From Caldifarciminota bacterium (GTDB taxonomy: Bacteria > Hydrothermota > Hydrothermia > UBA1063 > CAJXJZ01), in the NCBI GenBank assembly GCA_026986775.1, contig JALSNX010000027.1, positions 1 to 64,000 on the forward strand: a stretch of 64,000 bases of DNA, given 5' to 3'. A model generated the notes under the pieces. The model was not told where the DNA came from and ran no database searches. It was given only the letters and a program-made list of their open reading frames with translations. Positions 51,725 to 62,624 of this stretch are shown here, piece by piece. Position 1 is the first letter of the stretch. Each line of letters opens with the position of its first letter. The position numbers and the translations under genes were made by a program.

Positions 51725-52540
51725 ATGGTATTAAATATGCTGTTATTTCTGTTTGTTGGTTATAATTCGTTACTTCACAGGCCGCTTTCTCTGGATGGTG
51801 TAAATTTTGTTAAAATCGAATCTGATAATGTGGATGTAGTGGTGCAGAATAGAGATAGTTCTCACAGTTATATGGATTTAATAGAGGAAAATTGTGGAAA
51901 GAACGTTCTTGCAAAGTATGAAATTAATTCGTCCAGCAATAATGACACACTGTATATTAAAATTAAAAGAAAAGAGCATAGGTATTTCAATAATGACATC
52001 CGCAATTTAAGATGTATTTTGAAACTCGTTATAAATATCCTTCCTGTGGATAAGGTCAGTATTGAAGTTGCAAGTGGAGATATTAAGGTTAAAGACTATG
52101 CTGTTAAGAGTTTATTTATCAAAAGTGCCTCAGGCGATGTGTCATTTTACGACTCCCGTATAAAAAATGCGAATATCCAGACAGCATCTGGAGATGTTAC
52201 CCTTGATAAAATTGAAAATACAAAAAAAATAAACATCAAGACAGCCAGTGGGGATGTTAAAATAGATAATACAGACGCCATAGAATTAGTAATTAATACA
52301 TCTTCGGGAGATGTTAATCTTGGTTTTATCTCTTTAAAAGCATTAAATAAGATAATGGTTATGACTTCTTCTGGCGATATACTGCTTAGAGTTCCGAAGA
52401 CCGCCACAAGAGTATGTGCTTCTACTTCTACTGGTGATATTTATGCGCCCGATTTTTTTCATATAGAAAAAGACAGAAAGGATTGTAATATTATGCTTGA
52501 GACAACGACAGGGGATATAAATGTAAAGGTATCTAATTAA
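51725..52540 (+). CDS. Secreted DUF4097-type beta-repeat protein
   Basis: The 271-aa protein has a signal peptide, a unique first domain (to about residue 110), then eight tandem repeats, each with an S/T-[SGT]-GD signature: SGDIKV, SGDVSF, SGDVTL, SGDVKI, SGDVNL, SGDILL, TGDIYA, TGDINV, spaced about 19-25 residues. These form a right-handed beta-helix or solenoid in the DUF4097 family of putative adhesins. The exact repeat period suggests a fibrous, surface-exposed shape. It is separate from the TonB receptor, with its own promoter and terminator. Confidence 0.88.
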   Translation: MVLNMLLFLFVGYNSLLHRPLSLDGVNFVKIESDNVDVVVQNRDSSHSYMDLIEENCGKNVLAKYEINSSSNNDTLYIKIKRKEHRYFNNDIRNLRCILKLVINILPVDKVSIEVASGDIKVKDYAVKSLFIKSASGDVSFYDSRIKNANIQTASGDVTLDKIENTKKINIKTASGDVKIDNTDAIELVINTSSGDVNLGFISLKALNKIMVMTSSGDILLRVPKTATRVCASTSTGDIYAPDFFHIEKDRKDCNIMLETTTGDINVKVSN

Positions 52541-52563
52541 TATAATCAAATTCAGGATTTAAC

Positions 52564-52583
52564 CGTAAACACTTCTTTTTACG
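52564..52583 (+). terminator. Terminator after the DUF4097-like gene
   Basis: CGTAAA and TTTACG form a six-bp stem around an eight-base loop, followed by CTTTTTTTTCTTT, a strong U-tract. Confidence 0.75.
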
Positions 52584-52607
52584 CTTTTTTTTCTTTATCA
52601 TTTTACC

Positions 52608-53381
52608 ATGCGTGTTGTTTTTATTGGCAGGAAGCCTGAAAGTATAAAGGCACTTGAGTTTTTGATGGAAAACGATTTTGAAATTGCATGTATTGTTGCA
52701 ATTCCGCCTCATGTTCCTGTCATATGGAAGAATAGGCTCTGGCAATATGCGGAGAGCAGAAAACTCCCTATTACAGACGATAAAGGTATTTACAGGTGGA
52801 TTTCCTCTGGCAAAATAGGGGACATTGATATTGTTGTGTCCTATCTTTATCCGTACAAAGTGAAAAAGCCCCTTTTAAATATCCCGAAAATAGGTGCCAT
52901 TAACTTTCACCCTGCGCCTTTGCCAGAACTCCGTGGGCTTGGAGGTTATAATATAGCCATACTTGAGGATTTTACCTATTATGGTGTCTCTGCGCATTAT
53001 ATGAGTGAAGAGATAGACGCCGGAGATATTATAAAAGTTGTGAAGTTCCGCATAAATCCTAAAAAAGAAACCGCCTTTTCCCTTGAGAAGAAAACAAGGC
53101 CGTATCTTCTAAAACTCTTTTATGAGGTGATGCTTGATATTAAAAAACATGGAAAACCCGAAGGTGTCCCGCAAAAAGGTGGAAGATACATATCCAGAAG
53201 GGAGTTTGAAAAAATGAAGGTAGTAAATTATGATGACCCACCGGAACTTATTGAGAAGAAAATAAGGGCATTTTTCTATCCACCCTATGAAGGGGCGGTA
53301 ATAGAATTGAATGACAGAAGATACACCCTCCTATCGGAAGAAATTTTGAAGGATATTGGCAAAAGGTATCACAATGATTGA
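52608..53381 (+). CDS. Formyltransferase-family protein (methionyl-tRNA formyltransferase-like fold)
   Basis: The 257-aa protein has the formyltransferase core: INFHPAPLPELRG (catalytic Asn-His) and HYMSEEIDAGDII (catalytic Asp). The N-terminal Rossmann part (RVVFIGRKPESIKALEFLMENDFEIACIVA) is typical, but the protein is about 55 residues shorter than full methionyl-tRNA formyltransferase and lacks its C-terminal tRNA domain. It may formylate a sugar nucleotide or another small molecule. A TATCAT at 52596 six bases before the ATG hints at another leaderless start, but no good -35 is present. It overlaps sfsA by eight bases. Confidence 0.88.
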   Translation: MRVVFIGRKPESIKALEFLMENDFEIACIVAIPPHVPVIWKNRLWQYAESRKLPITDDKGIYRWISSGKIGDIDIVVSYLYPYKVKKPLLNIPKIGAINFHPAPLPELRGLGGYNIAILEDFTYYGVSAHYMSEEIDAGDIIKVVKFRINPKKETAFSLEKKTRPYLLKLFYEVMLDIKKHGKPEGVPQKGGRYISRREFEKMKVVNYDDPPELIEKKIRAFFYPPYEGAVIELNDRRYTLLSEEILKDIGKRYHND

Positions 53382-54066
53382 AATCCTTCATATTCCCTAC
53401 GATAAAGAGGGAGAGTTTATTGAAAGGGTAAACAGGTTTGTGGGTAAACTCCGAGTGGACGATGAAATTGTGCTTGCCCACATCCATGATACAGGCAGGT
53501 TATCTGAATTACTCTATAGAGGTAACAGGGTTCTACTTAAAAAAGCAAAAAATCCTCATAGAAAAACACAATGGGACGTAATTGCTGCCCTTTTTGATGG
53601 CGAATGGATATTTACAAATTCGTCGTATCACTCCGAGATTTTCCACAAAACCCTCCTTAAATTGCCAGAGTTTGGGTTGCGGGGATTTAAAATTAAAAGA
53701 GAGGTAAAAGTTGGCACATCGCGTCTTGACTTTGTTCTTACAGAAAAGAACAGGAAAATCCTGGTTGAGGTAAAGGGTTGCACCCTGCGGGAAGAGGATG
53801 TGGCCATGTTTCCCGATGCTCCCACAGAGAGAGGAAAAAAACACGTTCTTGAACTGATTGAAGCCATAAAAGATGGCTATGAAGCATGGCTTGTTTTTCT
53901 TATAATGCATACGAAAGCCAGATGTTTTTCTCCCAACAGGAAAAGGGATAGAGATTTTGCTGAGGTTTTTACTCAAGCAATACAATCCGGAGTGAAGATT
54001 ATTCCTTTGAAGTATAAATACGATGGTAGAGTTCTCTGGTATGTGGATAAAGCAGGATTGTGTTGA
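53374..54066 (+). CDS. sfsA: SfsA-family nuclease-fold protein
   Basis: The 230-aa protein has the SfsA layout: an N-terminal OB-like domain (LRVDDEIVLAHIHDTGRLSELLYRGNRVLLK) and a PD-(D/E)xK nuclease-like core with SRLDFVLTE and ILVEVKGCTL. SfsA affects maltose metabolism in E. coli and is predicted to bind or cut nucleic acid; its exact role is unclear. I start it at ATG 53374. An in-frame ATG is 18 bases upstream (53356). It overlaps the formyltransferase-like gene. Confidence 0.93.
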   Translation: MIEILHIPYDKEGEFIERVNRFVGKLRVDDEIVLAHIHDTGRLSELLYRGNRVLLKKAKNPHRKTQWDVIAALFDGEWIFTNSSYHSEIFHKTLLKLPEFGLRGFKIKREVKVGTSRLDFVLTEKNRKILVEVKGCTLREEDVAMFPDAPTERGKKHVLELIEAIKDGYEAWLVFLIMHTKARCFSPNRKRDRDFAEVFTQAIQSGVKIIPLKYKYDGRVLWYVDKAGLC

Positions 54067-54157
54067 TTTGTTTCTGTCCTTTTAAAAGCGTGGTTCTTAT
54101 TTCCTTAAACGGCTCTTATGCTTTATCCTTCAATGTTATACACAGGTGGAGGTTTCC

Positions 54158-54922
54158 ATGAAAAGAGTGTTATTTTTTATCTTGGTGGCATGGGCATTTT
54201 TACATGCAGGCGAGTATTCATTTAAATCACATGGAACAGGGTATCTTTACAAATTCAGTGGCACTTTAAAAAGGCGCAGCGCAGTGGCAAAGGTATATAT
54301 ACTTTCTGAATTTTACAGGTGGCATAACGGGTATTCTCTCTGGGGTGGTGGGTATGAACTTGTATGGCTTGGTCGTGATAAAGGAATAGTTCAACTTGAC
54401 CCGCAGCAGGCTGATTATCTTTTAACCGGGGGACTTATAAAAAACTATAAGGATAAATACCTGTACATATTTTTTGACCATCCATGCTACCACGCAATTG
54501 ATGCTCCTGTGGAGCGTTCTTTATACTGGAACAAAGTGAGAATCGGGATAAAAAACAGGAATGATTTTTTCAGAGTTCCTGACAGTGGATTCTTTTATTA
54601 CGCTGAACTGGGATTTTTTATAAGACACCCGGATGTATGGTGGTTGACGACCGGTCTTGACTTTCAATATGATGTTAGGTTTAATGTGAAAAAGGCGATA
54701 AAGCACTTCAAAAACATTGTGCTATTTACTGATATTACCGGATATACAGGTATCTCAATGCATTATGCTTTTCATCCAATGCTTGAGGTGCTTTTAGGTT
54801 TAAGCAGGAGAGGAACAAGTAAAAATGAGGGTCAGTTTGTGATTGGCTACAGGCCCTTTGACAGGAAAACCTTCCGTGAAGCAGAAGGTGTAATTTATGC
54901 AGGTATAAGAACAAATTTTTGA
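54158..54922 (+). CDS. Envelope protein of unknown function
   Basis: The 254-aa protein has a signal peptide (KRVLFFILVAWAFLHAG) and a body with aromatic, strand-like segments (YSLWGGGYELVWLGRD, GFFYYAELGFFIRHPDVWWL, YAFHPMLEVLLGLSRRG) ending in an outer-membrane-like tail (VIYAGIRTNF). Probably an outer-membrane barrel, family unknown. The ATG at 54158 follows GTGGAGG. An upstream in-frame GTG at 54146 is part of the ribosome binding site. An extended -10 (TGTTATACA) lies at 54134-54142. Confidence 0.78.
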   Translation: MKRVLFFILVAWAFLHAGEYSFKSHGTGYLYKFSGTLKRRSAVAKVYILSEFYRWHNGYSLWGGGYELVWLGRDKGIVQLDPQQADYLLTGGLIKNYKDKYLYIFFDHPCYHAIDAPVERSLYWNKVRIGIKNRNDFFRVPDSGFFYYAELGFFIRHPDVWWLTTGLDFQYDVRFNVKKAIKHFKNIVLFTDITGYTGISMHYAFHPMLEVLLGLSRRGTSKNEGQFVIGYRPFDRKTFREAEGVIYAGIRTNF

Positions 54923-54937
54923 AAAAGGAGGACTTCA

Positions 54938-56080
54938 ATGGGAAGACTTTTTACCTCAGAATCAGTTACAGAGGGACATCCGGATAAACTCTGTGACCAG
55001 ATTTCAGATGCGATTCTGGACAAAATCATAGAAAAAGACCCCGAAGGCCGTGTTGCCGTGGAGACCCTTACCACAAGAGGACTTGTTTTTGTGGCAGGTG
55101 AAATAAGCACAAAAACCTATGTTGATATACCGAAAATAGCAAGGGAAGTGGTGCGTGAGGCTGGATACATTAAACCAGAGTATGGTTTTGAATATCAGTC
55201 AGTTGCTGTAATTTCTTCCATTCAGGAGCAGTCACCTGATATTGCAGTTGGAGTTGATAAGGGTGGTGCTGGTGACCAGGGCCTCATGTTCGGACTTGCC
55301 GTGGATGAGACTCCTGAACTTATGCCCATGCCCATAATGCTTGCACACAAACTTGTAAGAAGACTTGCAGAGATTCGTAAAAATGGTACGCTGCCCTATC
55401 TCAGGCCTGATGGGAAATCACAGGTGACAGTTGAGTATGACAGTGAGGGCAGGCCTTTTAGGGTTGATACAGTAATAATTTCCGCCCAGCACGATAAAGG
55501 AATAAAATACCACAAACTGGTTGAGGACATAAGAGAACTTGTTATAAACGAGGTGATACCTGAAGAAATGAGAGATGACAAAACAAACTACTATGTAAAT
55601 CCCACAGGTATATTTGAGGTGGGAGGTCCTGTTGGCGATACAGGTGTTACAGGTAGAAAGATTATGGTTGATACCTATGGAGGATATGGCAGGCACGGTG
55701 GTGGATGTTTCTCGGGAAAGGACCCATCAAAGGTTGACCGCTCGGCAACCTATATGGCAAGATATATTGCTAAAAACATAGTTGCTGCGAAACTTGCAAG
55801 GAAAGTGGAGGTGCAACTTGCCTACGCCATAGGAGTGGAGCAGCCAGTGGCTATTTATGTGGACACATTTGGAACTTCTGATATACCTGAAGAAGAACTT
55901 GTGAAAGCCATAAGAAAGAGATTTGATCTTACACCACGTGGAATTATTAAAGAACTCAATCTTCTCCGCCCCATCTATAAGAGAACTGCTGCCTATGGCC
56001 ATTTTGGAAGGGAGGAAGAGGGGTTCTGCTGGGAAAGAACAGATGCTGCAAAAGACCTTGCGGAGTTGATTCATGGCTGA
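54938..56080 (+). CDS. metK: S-adenosylmethionine synthetase
   Basis: The 380-aa enzyme has [34 protein letters not shown] and the phosphate-binding [22 protein letters not shown], all hallmark blocks. It makes S-adenosylmethionine from methionine and ATP. AAAGGAGG precedes the start. It overlaps the adenosylhomocysteinase gene by eight bases, so SAM production and by-product removal are made together. No SAM riboswitch was seen upstream. Confidence 0.98.
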   Translation: MGRLFTSESVTEGHPDKLCDQISDAILDKIIEKDPEGRVAVETLTTRGLVFVAGEISTKTYVDIPKIAREVVREAGYIKPEYGFEYQSVAVISSIQEQSPDIAVGVDKGGAGDQGLMFGLAVDETPELMPMPIMLAHKLVRRLAEIRKNGTLPYLRPDGKSQVTVEYDSEGRPFRVDTVIISAQHDKGIKYHKLVEDIRELVINEVIPEEMRDDKTNYYVNPTGIFEVGGPVGDTGVTGRKIMVDTYGGYGRHGGGCFSGKDPSKVDRSATYMARYIAKNIVAAKLARKVEVQLAYAIGVEQPVAIYVDTFGTSDIPEEELVKAIRKRFDLTPRGIIKELNLLRPIYKRTAAYGHFGREEEGFCWERTDAAKDLAELIHG

Positions 56081-57323
56081 ATATAAAGTTAAAGACCTTT
56101 CACTTAGCAGTAAAGGAAAGAAAAGAATAGAGTGGGCAGGAACCCGTATGGGGGTCCTTGCCCATCTGAAAAAAGAATTTGAAAAAACAAAGCCTTTTAA
56201 AGGCATACGCATTTCAGCCTCTTTACACGTAACAACTGAAACTGCCAATCTTATGATTGCCCTTAAAATGGGAGGTGCAGAGGTCTATCTTGCTCCATCC
56301 AATCCGCTTTCCACCCAGGACGATGTGGCAGCATCTTTGGTGAAAGACTACGGAATTTCGGTATTTGCAGTAAAAGGGGAAAGCAACGAGAGTTATTATG
56401 AAAACATAAAAGAGGTATCTTTAAAAAAGCCCCATATAATACTTGATGATGGTGGCGACCTTACGAATTATGTTCATAGTGAAGGTCTTTACAATGATAT
56501 TCTGGGGGGAACTGAGGAGACCACAACGGGTGTTATAAGATTGAGAGCAATGGAAAAGGATGGAGTTTTAAAATTCCCTGTTATAGCAGTTAATGATTCA
56601 CATACCAAGTATCTTTTTGATAACAGATACGGCACAGGTCAGTCCACCCTTGATGGCATATTGAGAGCAACCAACATCCTTGTAGCAGGTAAGACTGTGG
56701 TGGTTGCAGGTTATGGATGGTGTGGTAAGGGTGTTGTAATGCGGGCACGTGGCCTTGGGGCACGGGTCATTGTAACAGAGATTGACCCGATTAAGGCACT
56801 TGAAGCGTATATGGATGGTCATACTGTTATGAAAATGGAAGAAGCAGCACCGCTGGGTGATATTTTTATCACCGTGACAGGCAACAGGGATGTTATAACC
56901 CTTCGCCATATTAAACTCATGAAGGATGGGGCTATACTTGCCAACTCGGGGCATTTTGATGTTGAGATAGATGTAAAAGGTCTATACAGAGAGGCAGAAG
57001 AAAGGGAAGAAATACGACCTTCTCTTGAAAGAATAAAGATTTATGGTAAAAACGTTTACCTTGTAGCACAGGGCAGGTTATGCAACCTTGGGGCAGCAGA
57101 GGGGCATCCTTCAGAGGTTATGGACATGTCCTTTGCCAATCAGGCGCTTTCTGTGAAGTTTTTGCTTGAAAACAGGGAAAACTTGGAAAACAGGGTATAT
57201 ACAATTCCAGAGGAGATAGACAGGGAGATTGCATCCCTGAAACTCAAAACACTTGGCGTTAAAATAGATGAACTCACAGAAGAACAGAAAAAATACTTAA
57301 GTTCATATAAGGAGGGGACGTGA
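56073..57323 (+). CDS. ahcY: Adenosylhomocysteinase
   Basis: The 416-aa enzyme has [20 protein letters not shown], the NAD motif [41 protein letters not shown] and the C-terminal end typical of the family. It splits S-adenosylhomocysteine into adenosine and homocysteine using tightly bound NAD. It is slightly short, as in many thermophile versions. It ends four bases inside the start of the Asp-box protein gene. Confidence 0.97.
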   Translation: MAEYKVKDLSLSSKGKKRIEWAGTRMGVLAHLKKEFEKTKPFKGIRISASLHVTTETANLMIALKMGGAEVYLAPSNPLSTQDDVAASLVKDYGISVFAVKGESNESYYENIKEVSLKKPHIILDDGGDLTNYVHSEGLYNDILGGTEETTTGVIRLRAMEKDGVLKFPVIAVNDSHTKYLFDNRYGTGQSTLDGILRATNILVAGKTVVVAGYGWCGKGVVMRARGLGARVIVTEIDPIKALEAYMDGHTVMKMEEAAPLGDIFITVTGNRDVITLRHIKLMKDGAILANSGHFDVEIDVKGLYREAEEREEIRPSLERIKIYGKNVYLVAQGRLCNLGAAEGHPSEVMDMSFANQALSVKFLLENRENLENRVYTIPEEIDREIASLKLKTLGVKIDELTEEQKKYLSSYKEGT

Positions 57324-59845
57324 GGATATTAAGGCTGGCAGGAGGATTTTTTTTCATCGTTTTTATCGTCTTTCTCTCTTTTCGCTTGATAGAAGGGAGA
57401 AATATAACAGGCAAATCCTTTAGCACAGAAGAGAAAGAAAAACCCTCATTCTGGTTTTATGCAGAGAGGGCGTATCCCCTTGGCTACATACCGGAGAAAG
57501 CAGTAAAGCGTGCAAGAAAACAGGCAGAAACACTCAGAAAAAGCCCAAAAGACACATTTTCATGGAGAAGTGAGGGACCATACAATATAGGTGGAAGAAT
57601 AACAGCAATTGCAGTAAATCCTCTGAATCCCGCTGTGTTTTACATTGGAACTGCAGATGGAGGGGTCTTTAAGACACAGGACAGTGGAAGAACCTTTGAA
57701 CATGTCTTTAATAATGCTTTAACCCTTTCAATAGGTGCACTTGCAATAGACCCAAACGATACTGCAACTTTATATGTGGGGACAGGCGAGGCCAATGCAA
57801 GTGGGGATTCCTTTGACGGTAATGGGGTTTATGTGAGTCATAATTCAGGTATGAGTTTTGAATACCTTGGCCTTGAAAACTGTGGCCGTATTGGGGATAT
57901 TGTTGTTCATCCAGAAAGTTCAAATATAGTATATGTGGCATGTATGGGGTATCTTTTTGAACCCAATCCAGACAGAGGAGTGTTCATGACACGGGACAAC
58001 GGCCAGACATGGGAAAAGGTGCTTTATGTGGACGATACCACAGGCTGTATTGACATTGAAATAAATCCCGTACATCCCGACACGTTGTTCTGCGCCATGT
58101 GGCACAGAGTAAGAACGCCCATGGAGCGCATTGTGGGTGGAGCAAGCTCTGGTATTTATCGTTCAACAGATGGTGGCATTACATGGCAAAGGCTCACCTA
58201 CAATCTGCCACAGGGAGATACAGTTGGAAGAATTGGTATTGCCATATCTAAAAGCAACCCCTCTGTGATATATGCTGTCTATGCAGATGACCCCGGTTAT
58301 TTTGTGGGGGTCTTCAAAAGCACAGATGGGGGCAATACATGGTTTGACTTGCCTACGGATGATATAAGTGATATATTCTCCTCCTATGGATGGTATTTTG
58401 GCAGGATATATGTTGACCCACAGGATGAAAATCACATATACGTTTTAGGTCTTTATGTGGCATCAACCAGTGATAATGGAAATACGTGGCAATATATTGC
58501 TTCAATTGATGATTACGTCCATGTTGACCATCATGCCTTCTATATAAACCCGCAAAACCCGGATTACATTCTTGATGGTAACGATGGAGGACTTTACAGA
58601 ACGCAGGATGGCGGCTCATCATGGTATCATTTTGAGAACCTTCCTGTTACTCAGTTTTATGATATGTGTCTTGACCCGCAAAATCCAGACAGATTATATG
58701 GAGGCACTCAGGATAATGGCACCATTAGGAGAAAAAATTATGGAACAGATAACTGGGAGAGGATTTACTATGGTGATGGCTTTCATGTGGCAGTGGACCC
58801 GCGAGATTACAGGGTTATTTACGCAGAGTATCAGTGGGGAGGGCTTGGAAAAAGCACAGATGACGGATATTCATGGCAGGATGCCACCAATGGCATTGAT
58901 TCCAATGACAGAACAAACTGGGACACCCCCTATGTTCTGGATCCGATAAATCCCGATATAATGTATCTTGGAACTTATCGTGTTTACAAGTCATATAATG
59001 GTGCACAGAACTGGACTGTAAAAAGTCCGGACCTTACAAATGGAAAAGGTAAACTCGTTTATGGAACCATAACAGTAATTCATGTAAACAAACAGGATAA
59101 CAGGTTTGTATATGTTGGAACAGATGATGGTAATGTCTGGTATTCTCCTGATTCAGGCAATACATGGATAAAAATATCAGACAGTTTGCCTGCAAGATAT
59201 GTAACAGACATTATCACCTTAGATTCTGATCCGGGTGTAATTTTTGTTACTCTATCAGGATATGCATTAAACGAGCATACACCCTATATTTTTGAAAGTC
59301 AGGATACGGGGAGAACATGGCAGGATATAACATACAATTTACCACAGGCACCCTGTAACAGGGCTGTTCTTGATAAATATAACAGAATATTTGTTGCCAC
59401 AGATGTTGGTGTTTACGTAAAAACAATTGATGATACCATATGGTATGCATATGGTCAGAATCTTCCCATTTCAGTTGTAATGGACCTTAAAATAGACAAT
59501 AGCAATGACATTCTATATGCCGCAACGCACGGACTCGGCATTTACAGCGTGTCAATTTCGCCATCTTCTATTGGAGAGGAAAATGATAAAAGTGACGTTG
59601 TATTTTTAAGAAACAGCATGGTTTCTGATAGAATAAGTATAGTTTTTGGAAAGCACGTATCAGGAGAAATAAAAATAGATCTTTACAACATGGCTGGTCT
59701 GAAAGTTGCTACACTTTATACAGGCAGAGTTACAGGGAAAAATATGAATCTATACATTCCAGAACTACCTGAAGGCATGTATTTAGTGAGAGTAAGAAGC
59801 AGAAAGTTTAGAAAAACCTTTAAGTTGTTTGTTAAAGGGAGGTGA
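57320..59845 (+). CDS. Secreted Asp-box (BNR/VPS10-like) protein with sorting domain
   Basis: The 841-aa protein starts with a single hydrophobic helix ([19 protein letters not shown]) as a signal peptide. Two beta-propellers follow, with repeating Asp boxes such as [47 protein letters not shown] and SPDSGNTW (S-x-D-x-G-x-T-W). The last 80 residues ([39 protein letters not shown]) match the Por/type IX sorting domain. Family members include sialidase-like and exo-glucanase-like proteins, but no catalytic set is evident. It begins at a GTG overlapping the ahcY stop. Confidence 0.92.
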   Translation: MRILRLAGGFFFIVFIVFLSFRLIEGRNITGKSFSTEEKEKPSFWFYAERAYPLGYIPEKAVKRARKQAETLRKSPKDTFSWRSEGPYNIGGRITAIAVNPLNPAVFYIGTADGGVFKTQDSGRTFEHVFNNALTLSIGALAIDPNDTATLYVGTGEANASGDSFDGNGVYVSHNSGMSFEYLGLENCGRIGDIVVHPESSNIVYVACMGYLFEPNPDRGVFMTRDNGQTWEKVLYVDDTTGCIDIEINPVHPDTLFCAMWHRVRTPMERIVGGASSGIYRSTDGGITWQRLTYNLPQGDTVGRIGIAISKSNPSVIYAVYADDPGYFVGVFKSTDGGNTWFDLPTDDISDIFSSYGWYFGRIYVDPQDENHIYVLGLYVASTSDNGNTWQYIASIDDYVHVDHHAFYINPQNPDYILDGNDGGLYRTQDGGSSWYHFENLPVTQFYDMCLDPQNPDRLYGGTQDNGTIRRKNYGTDNWERIYYGDGFHVAVDPRDYRVIYAEYQWGGLGKSTDDGYSWQDATNGIDSNDRTNWDTPYVLDPINPDIMYLGTYRVYKSYNGAQNWTVKSPDLTNGKGKLVYGTITVIHVNKQDNRFVYVGTDDGNVWYSPDSGNTWIKISDSLPARYVTDIITLDSDPGVIFVTLSGYALNEHTPYIFESQDTGRTWQDITYNLPQAPCNRAVLDKYNRIFVATDVGVYVKTIDDTIWYAYGQNLPISVVMDLKIDNSNDILYAATHGLGIYSVSISPSSIGEENDKSDVVFLRNSMVSDRISIVFGKHVSGEIKIDLYNMAGLKVATLYTGRVTGKNMNLYIPELPEGMYLVRVRSRKFRKTFKLFVKGR

Positions 59846-59848
59846 GTA

Positions 59849-60079
59849 ATGGAAATAACATGGGACATTTCCATAGAGGACCTTGTTGCAAATTGTGAAG
59901 AGGCAATAAAAATCTGTCTCAAATATGGACTTTCCTGCATAGCCTGTGGGGAGCCGGTATGGGGCACACTCGGTGAAATAGCAGAGGAACAGGGTATAAA
60001 GGATAAAGATGCACTTTTACAGGAATTAAAAGAAGCCTGCGAAAAAGGAGGGAAAAAACTTTTCAAACTGGATATGTGA
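59849..60079 (+). CDS. DUF1858-domain small protein (hybrid-cluster-associated type)
   Basis: The 76-aa protein matches DUF1858: a helical domain with the conserved CIACGEPVWGTLGEIAEEQG. The Cys-x2-Cys pair is thought to form a redox or metal-binding disulfide in proteins linked to hybrid-cluster and other anaerobic enzymes. It starts four bases after the Asp-box gene with GGGAGGTG. No hybrid-cluster gene is adjacent. Confidence 0.9.
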   Translation: MEITWDISIEDLVANCEEAIKICLKYGLSCIACGEPVWGTLGEIAEEQGIKDKDALLQELKEACEKGGKKLFKLDM

Positions 60080-60129
60080 TAGCGATAATATAACGCTAAA
60101 ATTGAGAGGCATGTTTTAAAAATATAACT

Positions 60130-60158
60130 TTGACTGTCCGTTTTTGATAAGTTAAAAT
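60130..60158 (+). promoter_or_regulatory. Promoter of rpsO
   Basis: TTGACT (60130-60135) and TAAAAT (60153-60158) are 17 bp apart, about 40 bases before the rpsO start, which has AAGGAGGTACGAGG. The short gap 60080-60098 holds only a weak five-bp hairpin. Confidence 0.65.
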
Positions 60159-60199
60159 ACTAACCTGCAATATGTTAAAAAATAAGGAGGTACGAGGTA

Positions 60200-60466
60200 A
60201 TGCCACTGGATAAAGAGATAAAGCAGGAAATTATAACAAAATACAGAAAGCATGAAAAGGATACAGGCTCAGCAGAGGTTCAGATTGCGATTTTGACAAG
60301 GAGGATAAAGGATCTCACCGAGCACCTGAAAAGGCATAAGAAGGATGTCCATACACGGTATGGACTTATGAAACTTGTGGGAAGGAGAAGAAGGCTTCTC
60401 CGTTATCTTGAAAGAAAAGATTACGAGAAGTATCTCTCTCTCAAGAAAGAACTGGGGATAAGATAG
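60200..60466 (+). CDS. rpsO: 30S ribosomal protein S15
   Basis: The 88-aa protein matches bacterial S15 throughout: [34 protein letters not shown] and [21 protein letters not shown]. It binds 16S rRNA early in small-subunit assembly. It precedes pnp by one base, the classical rpsO-pnp pair. AAGGAGG precedes the ATG. Confidence 0.98.
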   Translation: MPLDKEIKQEIITKYRKHEKDTGSAEVQIAILTRRIKDLTEHLKRHKKDVHTRYGLMKLVGRRRRLLRYLERKDYEKYLSLKKELGIR

Positions 60467-60467
60467 T

Positions 60468-62624
60468 ATGTCGGTCGTAAGGGAAACCATCGGATTTGCA
60501 GAGAGAACTCTAACCCTTGAAACAGGAAAACTTGCAAAACAGGCTGATGCGTCTGTCCTTGTGAGTTATGGAGATACAGTTGTTCTTGTGACAGTGGTTC
60601 ACAAAAAGGTGCTTGAAAAGAGGGATTTTCTGCCACTTCTTGTTGAATACAGAGAACACGCTTATGCTGCTGGTAAGATACCCGGTGGTTATATTAAAAG
60701 AGAAGGTAAACCGCAGGACAGAGAGATACTCTATTCAAGGGCAATAGATAGAGCAATCCGTCCAAGGTTTCCCAAAGATATGGTGGATGAGGTGGAGGTT
60801 ATTGCTTATTTGCTTTCCTATGATATGGAAAATGACCCTCTACCTTTAGGTCTCATTGGTGCCTCTGTGGCACTCATGATTTCCCCCATACCTTTTGATG
60901 GCCCGATAGGGGCCCTGAAACTCGGAAGAATAAATGGCAGTTTCAGGGTTAATCCAACAAATTCGGAGCTTCAGGAAAGTGATTTTGACCTCTTTGTTTC
61001 AGGGTCAGATGGTGAAATTAATATGATTGAGTTTGGCGGGCATGAAGTTCCTGAAGACATCGTTTATGATGCACTTGAGTATTCTCTGAAGTACATAAAA
61101 GAACTGGAGGATTTTCAAAAGCGTTTTGCTGAGAAGGTTGGACCGGTTGAAAAATATGATTATACACGTATTGATGTGCCCGAAGAGATATATGACAGGA
61201 TAGAAAAAGAGTATAAAGATGCCCTTGTTGATGCCATATTTACTGTCAAAAAGCAGGAACGCAATGAAAAGGTGCAACTTCTGGAAAGCGAGATAAAGGA
61301 AAAGCTGCTTGAGGAATATCCTGATAGTGAGCTTGAGATTTCTCAGGCAATTATGGAGATTGAAGAAAAACTTACCCGAAAGAGAATTCTTGAAACAGGT
61401 ATAAGACCTGATGGCAGAGGTGAAAAAGATATAAGACCCATAACTACGGAGGTCTCTGTACTTCCGAGAACACATGGCTCTGCTCTGTTTACCCGTGGAG
61501 AAACCCAGGCGCTTGTGGTAACCACCCTCGGTACTGGTGAGGATGTCCAGAAACTCTCTGAAATGGACCCGGAAGAAGAAAAAAGGTTTATTCTTCATTA
61601 CAATTTTCCACCATTTTCTACAGGAGAAATCAAGCCTTTAAGAGGACCATCAAGGAGGGAAATTGGTCATGGCAATCTTGCTGAAAAGGCAATAGCACCC
61701 CTTATTCCAGATGAAGCGGTCTTTCCGTATACAATAAGGGTGGTATCAGATATTCTTGAGTCAAATGGTTCGTCATCCATGGCATCTGTTTGTGGGGCCA
61801 CACTATCTTTGATGGATGCGGGTGTTCCCATTAAGAATATGGCCGCCGGTATTTCAACTGGTATGGTCAGTGATGGGGAAAATTACAGATTACTGACGGA
61901 TATACTTGGTCTTGAAGACCACTTTGGTGATATGGACTTCAAGGTTGCCGGGACAGATAAGGGTATAACAGCCATTCAACTTGATTTAAAACGCAGAGGA
62001 CTTCCTCTTTCCATTATAAAAGAAACCTTTGAAAGGGCAAGAGAGGCAAGGATGTACATTCTTGACCTCATGAAAAAGACCCTTGATAAGCCAAGGTCCT
62101 CTGTTTCAAAGTATGCTCCTAAGGTTGCTCTACTCAGGGTACCAAAAGATAAAATTGGTCTTATAATAGGCGCTGGTGGCAGAACCATAAAGAGTATTAT
62201 AGAGGAAACGGATACGAGTATTGACATTGACGACATAAAGGGTCTTGTTATTATAGCGGGTAAAAAGAAAGACGATGTGGAGAATGCAAAGGAAATTATA
62301 GAAAAACTCATTGAGGATGTGGAACTGGGTAAGGTCTATACGGGTAAAGTGGTCAGAATAGCCAATTTTGGCGCTTTTGTTGAAGTTCTGCCCGGTAAAG
62401 AGGGTCTTTTACACATCTCTGAAATATCCGATGAGAGAATAAACAACGTGGAGGATGTTTTAAAGGTGGGTCAGGAAATCCCTGTTAAGATTATTGATAT
62501 TGATGAAATGGGTAGATTTAAACTCTCCATGAAGCAGGCAGACCCCAATTATAAACCAAAGCCGGGAAAACACAACCATTCAGATAAAAAGAGATTTGGC
62601 AGGGGAAGACGGGAGCACCATTAA
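60468..62624 (+). CDS. pnp: Polynucleotide phosphorylase
   Basis: The 718-aa enzyme has two RNase PH domains (residues about 5-210 and 310-540; RPDGRGEKDIRPI, HGSALFTRGETQAL), a linker helical region, a KH domain (about 555-615; IGLIIGAGGRTIKSI) and an S1 domain (about 620-690; GKVYTGKVVRIANFGAFVEVLPGKEGLLHISEIS). It degrades RNA 3'-5' with phosphate in the RNA degradosome. Its end overlaps the DegT-type aminotransferase frame. Confidence 0.97.
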   Translation: MSVVRETIGFAERTLTLETGKLAKQADASVLVSYGDTVVLVTVVHKKVLEKRDFLPLLVEYREHAYAAGKIPGGYIKREGKPQDREILYSRAIDRAIRPRFPKDMVDEVEVIAYLLSYDMENDPLPLGLIGASVALMISPIPFDGPIGALKLGRINGSFRVNPTNSELQESDFDLFVSGSDGEINMIEFGGHEVPEDIVYDALEYSLKYIKELEDFQKRFAEKVGPVEKYDYTRIDVPEEIYDRIEKEYKDALVDAIFTVKKQERNEKVQLLESEIKEKLLEEYPDSELEISQAIMEIEEKLTRKRILETGIRPDGRGEKDIRPITTEVSVLPRTHGSALFTRGETQALVVTTLGTGEDVQKLSEMDPEEEKRFILHYNFPPFSTGEIKPLRGPSRREIGHGNLAEKAIAPLIPDEAVFPYTIRVVSDILESNGSSSMASVCGATLSLMDAGVPIKNMAAGISTGMVSDGENYRLLTDILGLEDHFGDMDFKVAGTDKGITAIQLDLKRRGLPLSIIKETFERAREARMYILDLMKKTLDKPRSSVSKYAPKVALLRVPKDKIGLIIGAGGRTIKSIIEETDTSIDIDDIKGLVIIAGKKKDDVENAKEIIEKLIEDVELGKVYTGKVVRIANFGAFVEVLPGKEGLLHISEISDERINNVEDVLKVGQEIPVKIIDIDEMGRFKLSMKQADPNYKPKPGKHNHSDKKRFGRGRREHH

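Noticed and set aside
54938-57323. SAM or SAH riboswitch before metK/ahcY
   Set aside because: The 15-base gap before metK and the overlap with ahcY leave no room for one.
61005-61598. Long antisense open frame within pnp
   Set aside because: The sense strand is a highly conserved enzyme; the antisense product is low-complexity and has no start signals.
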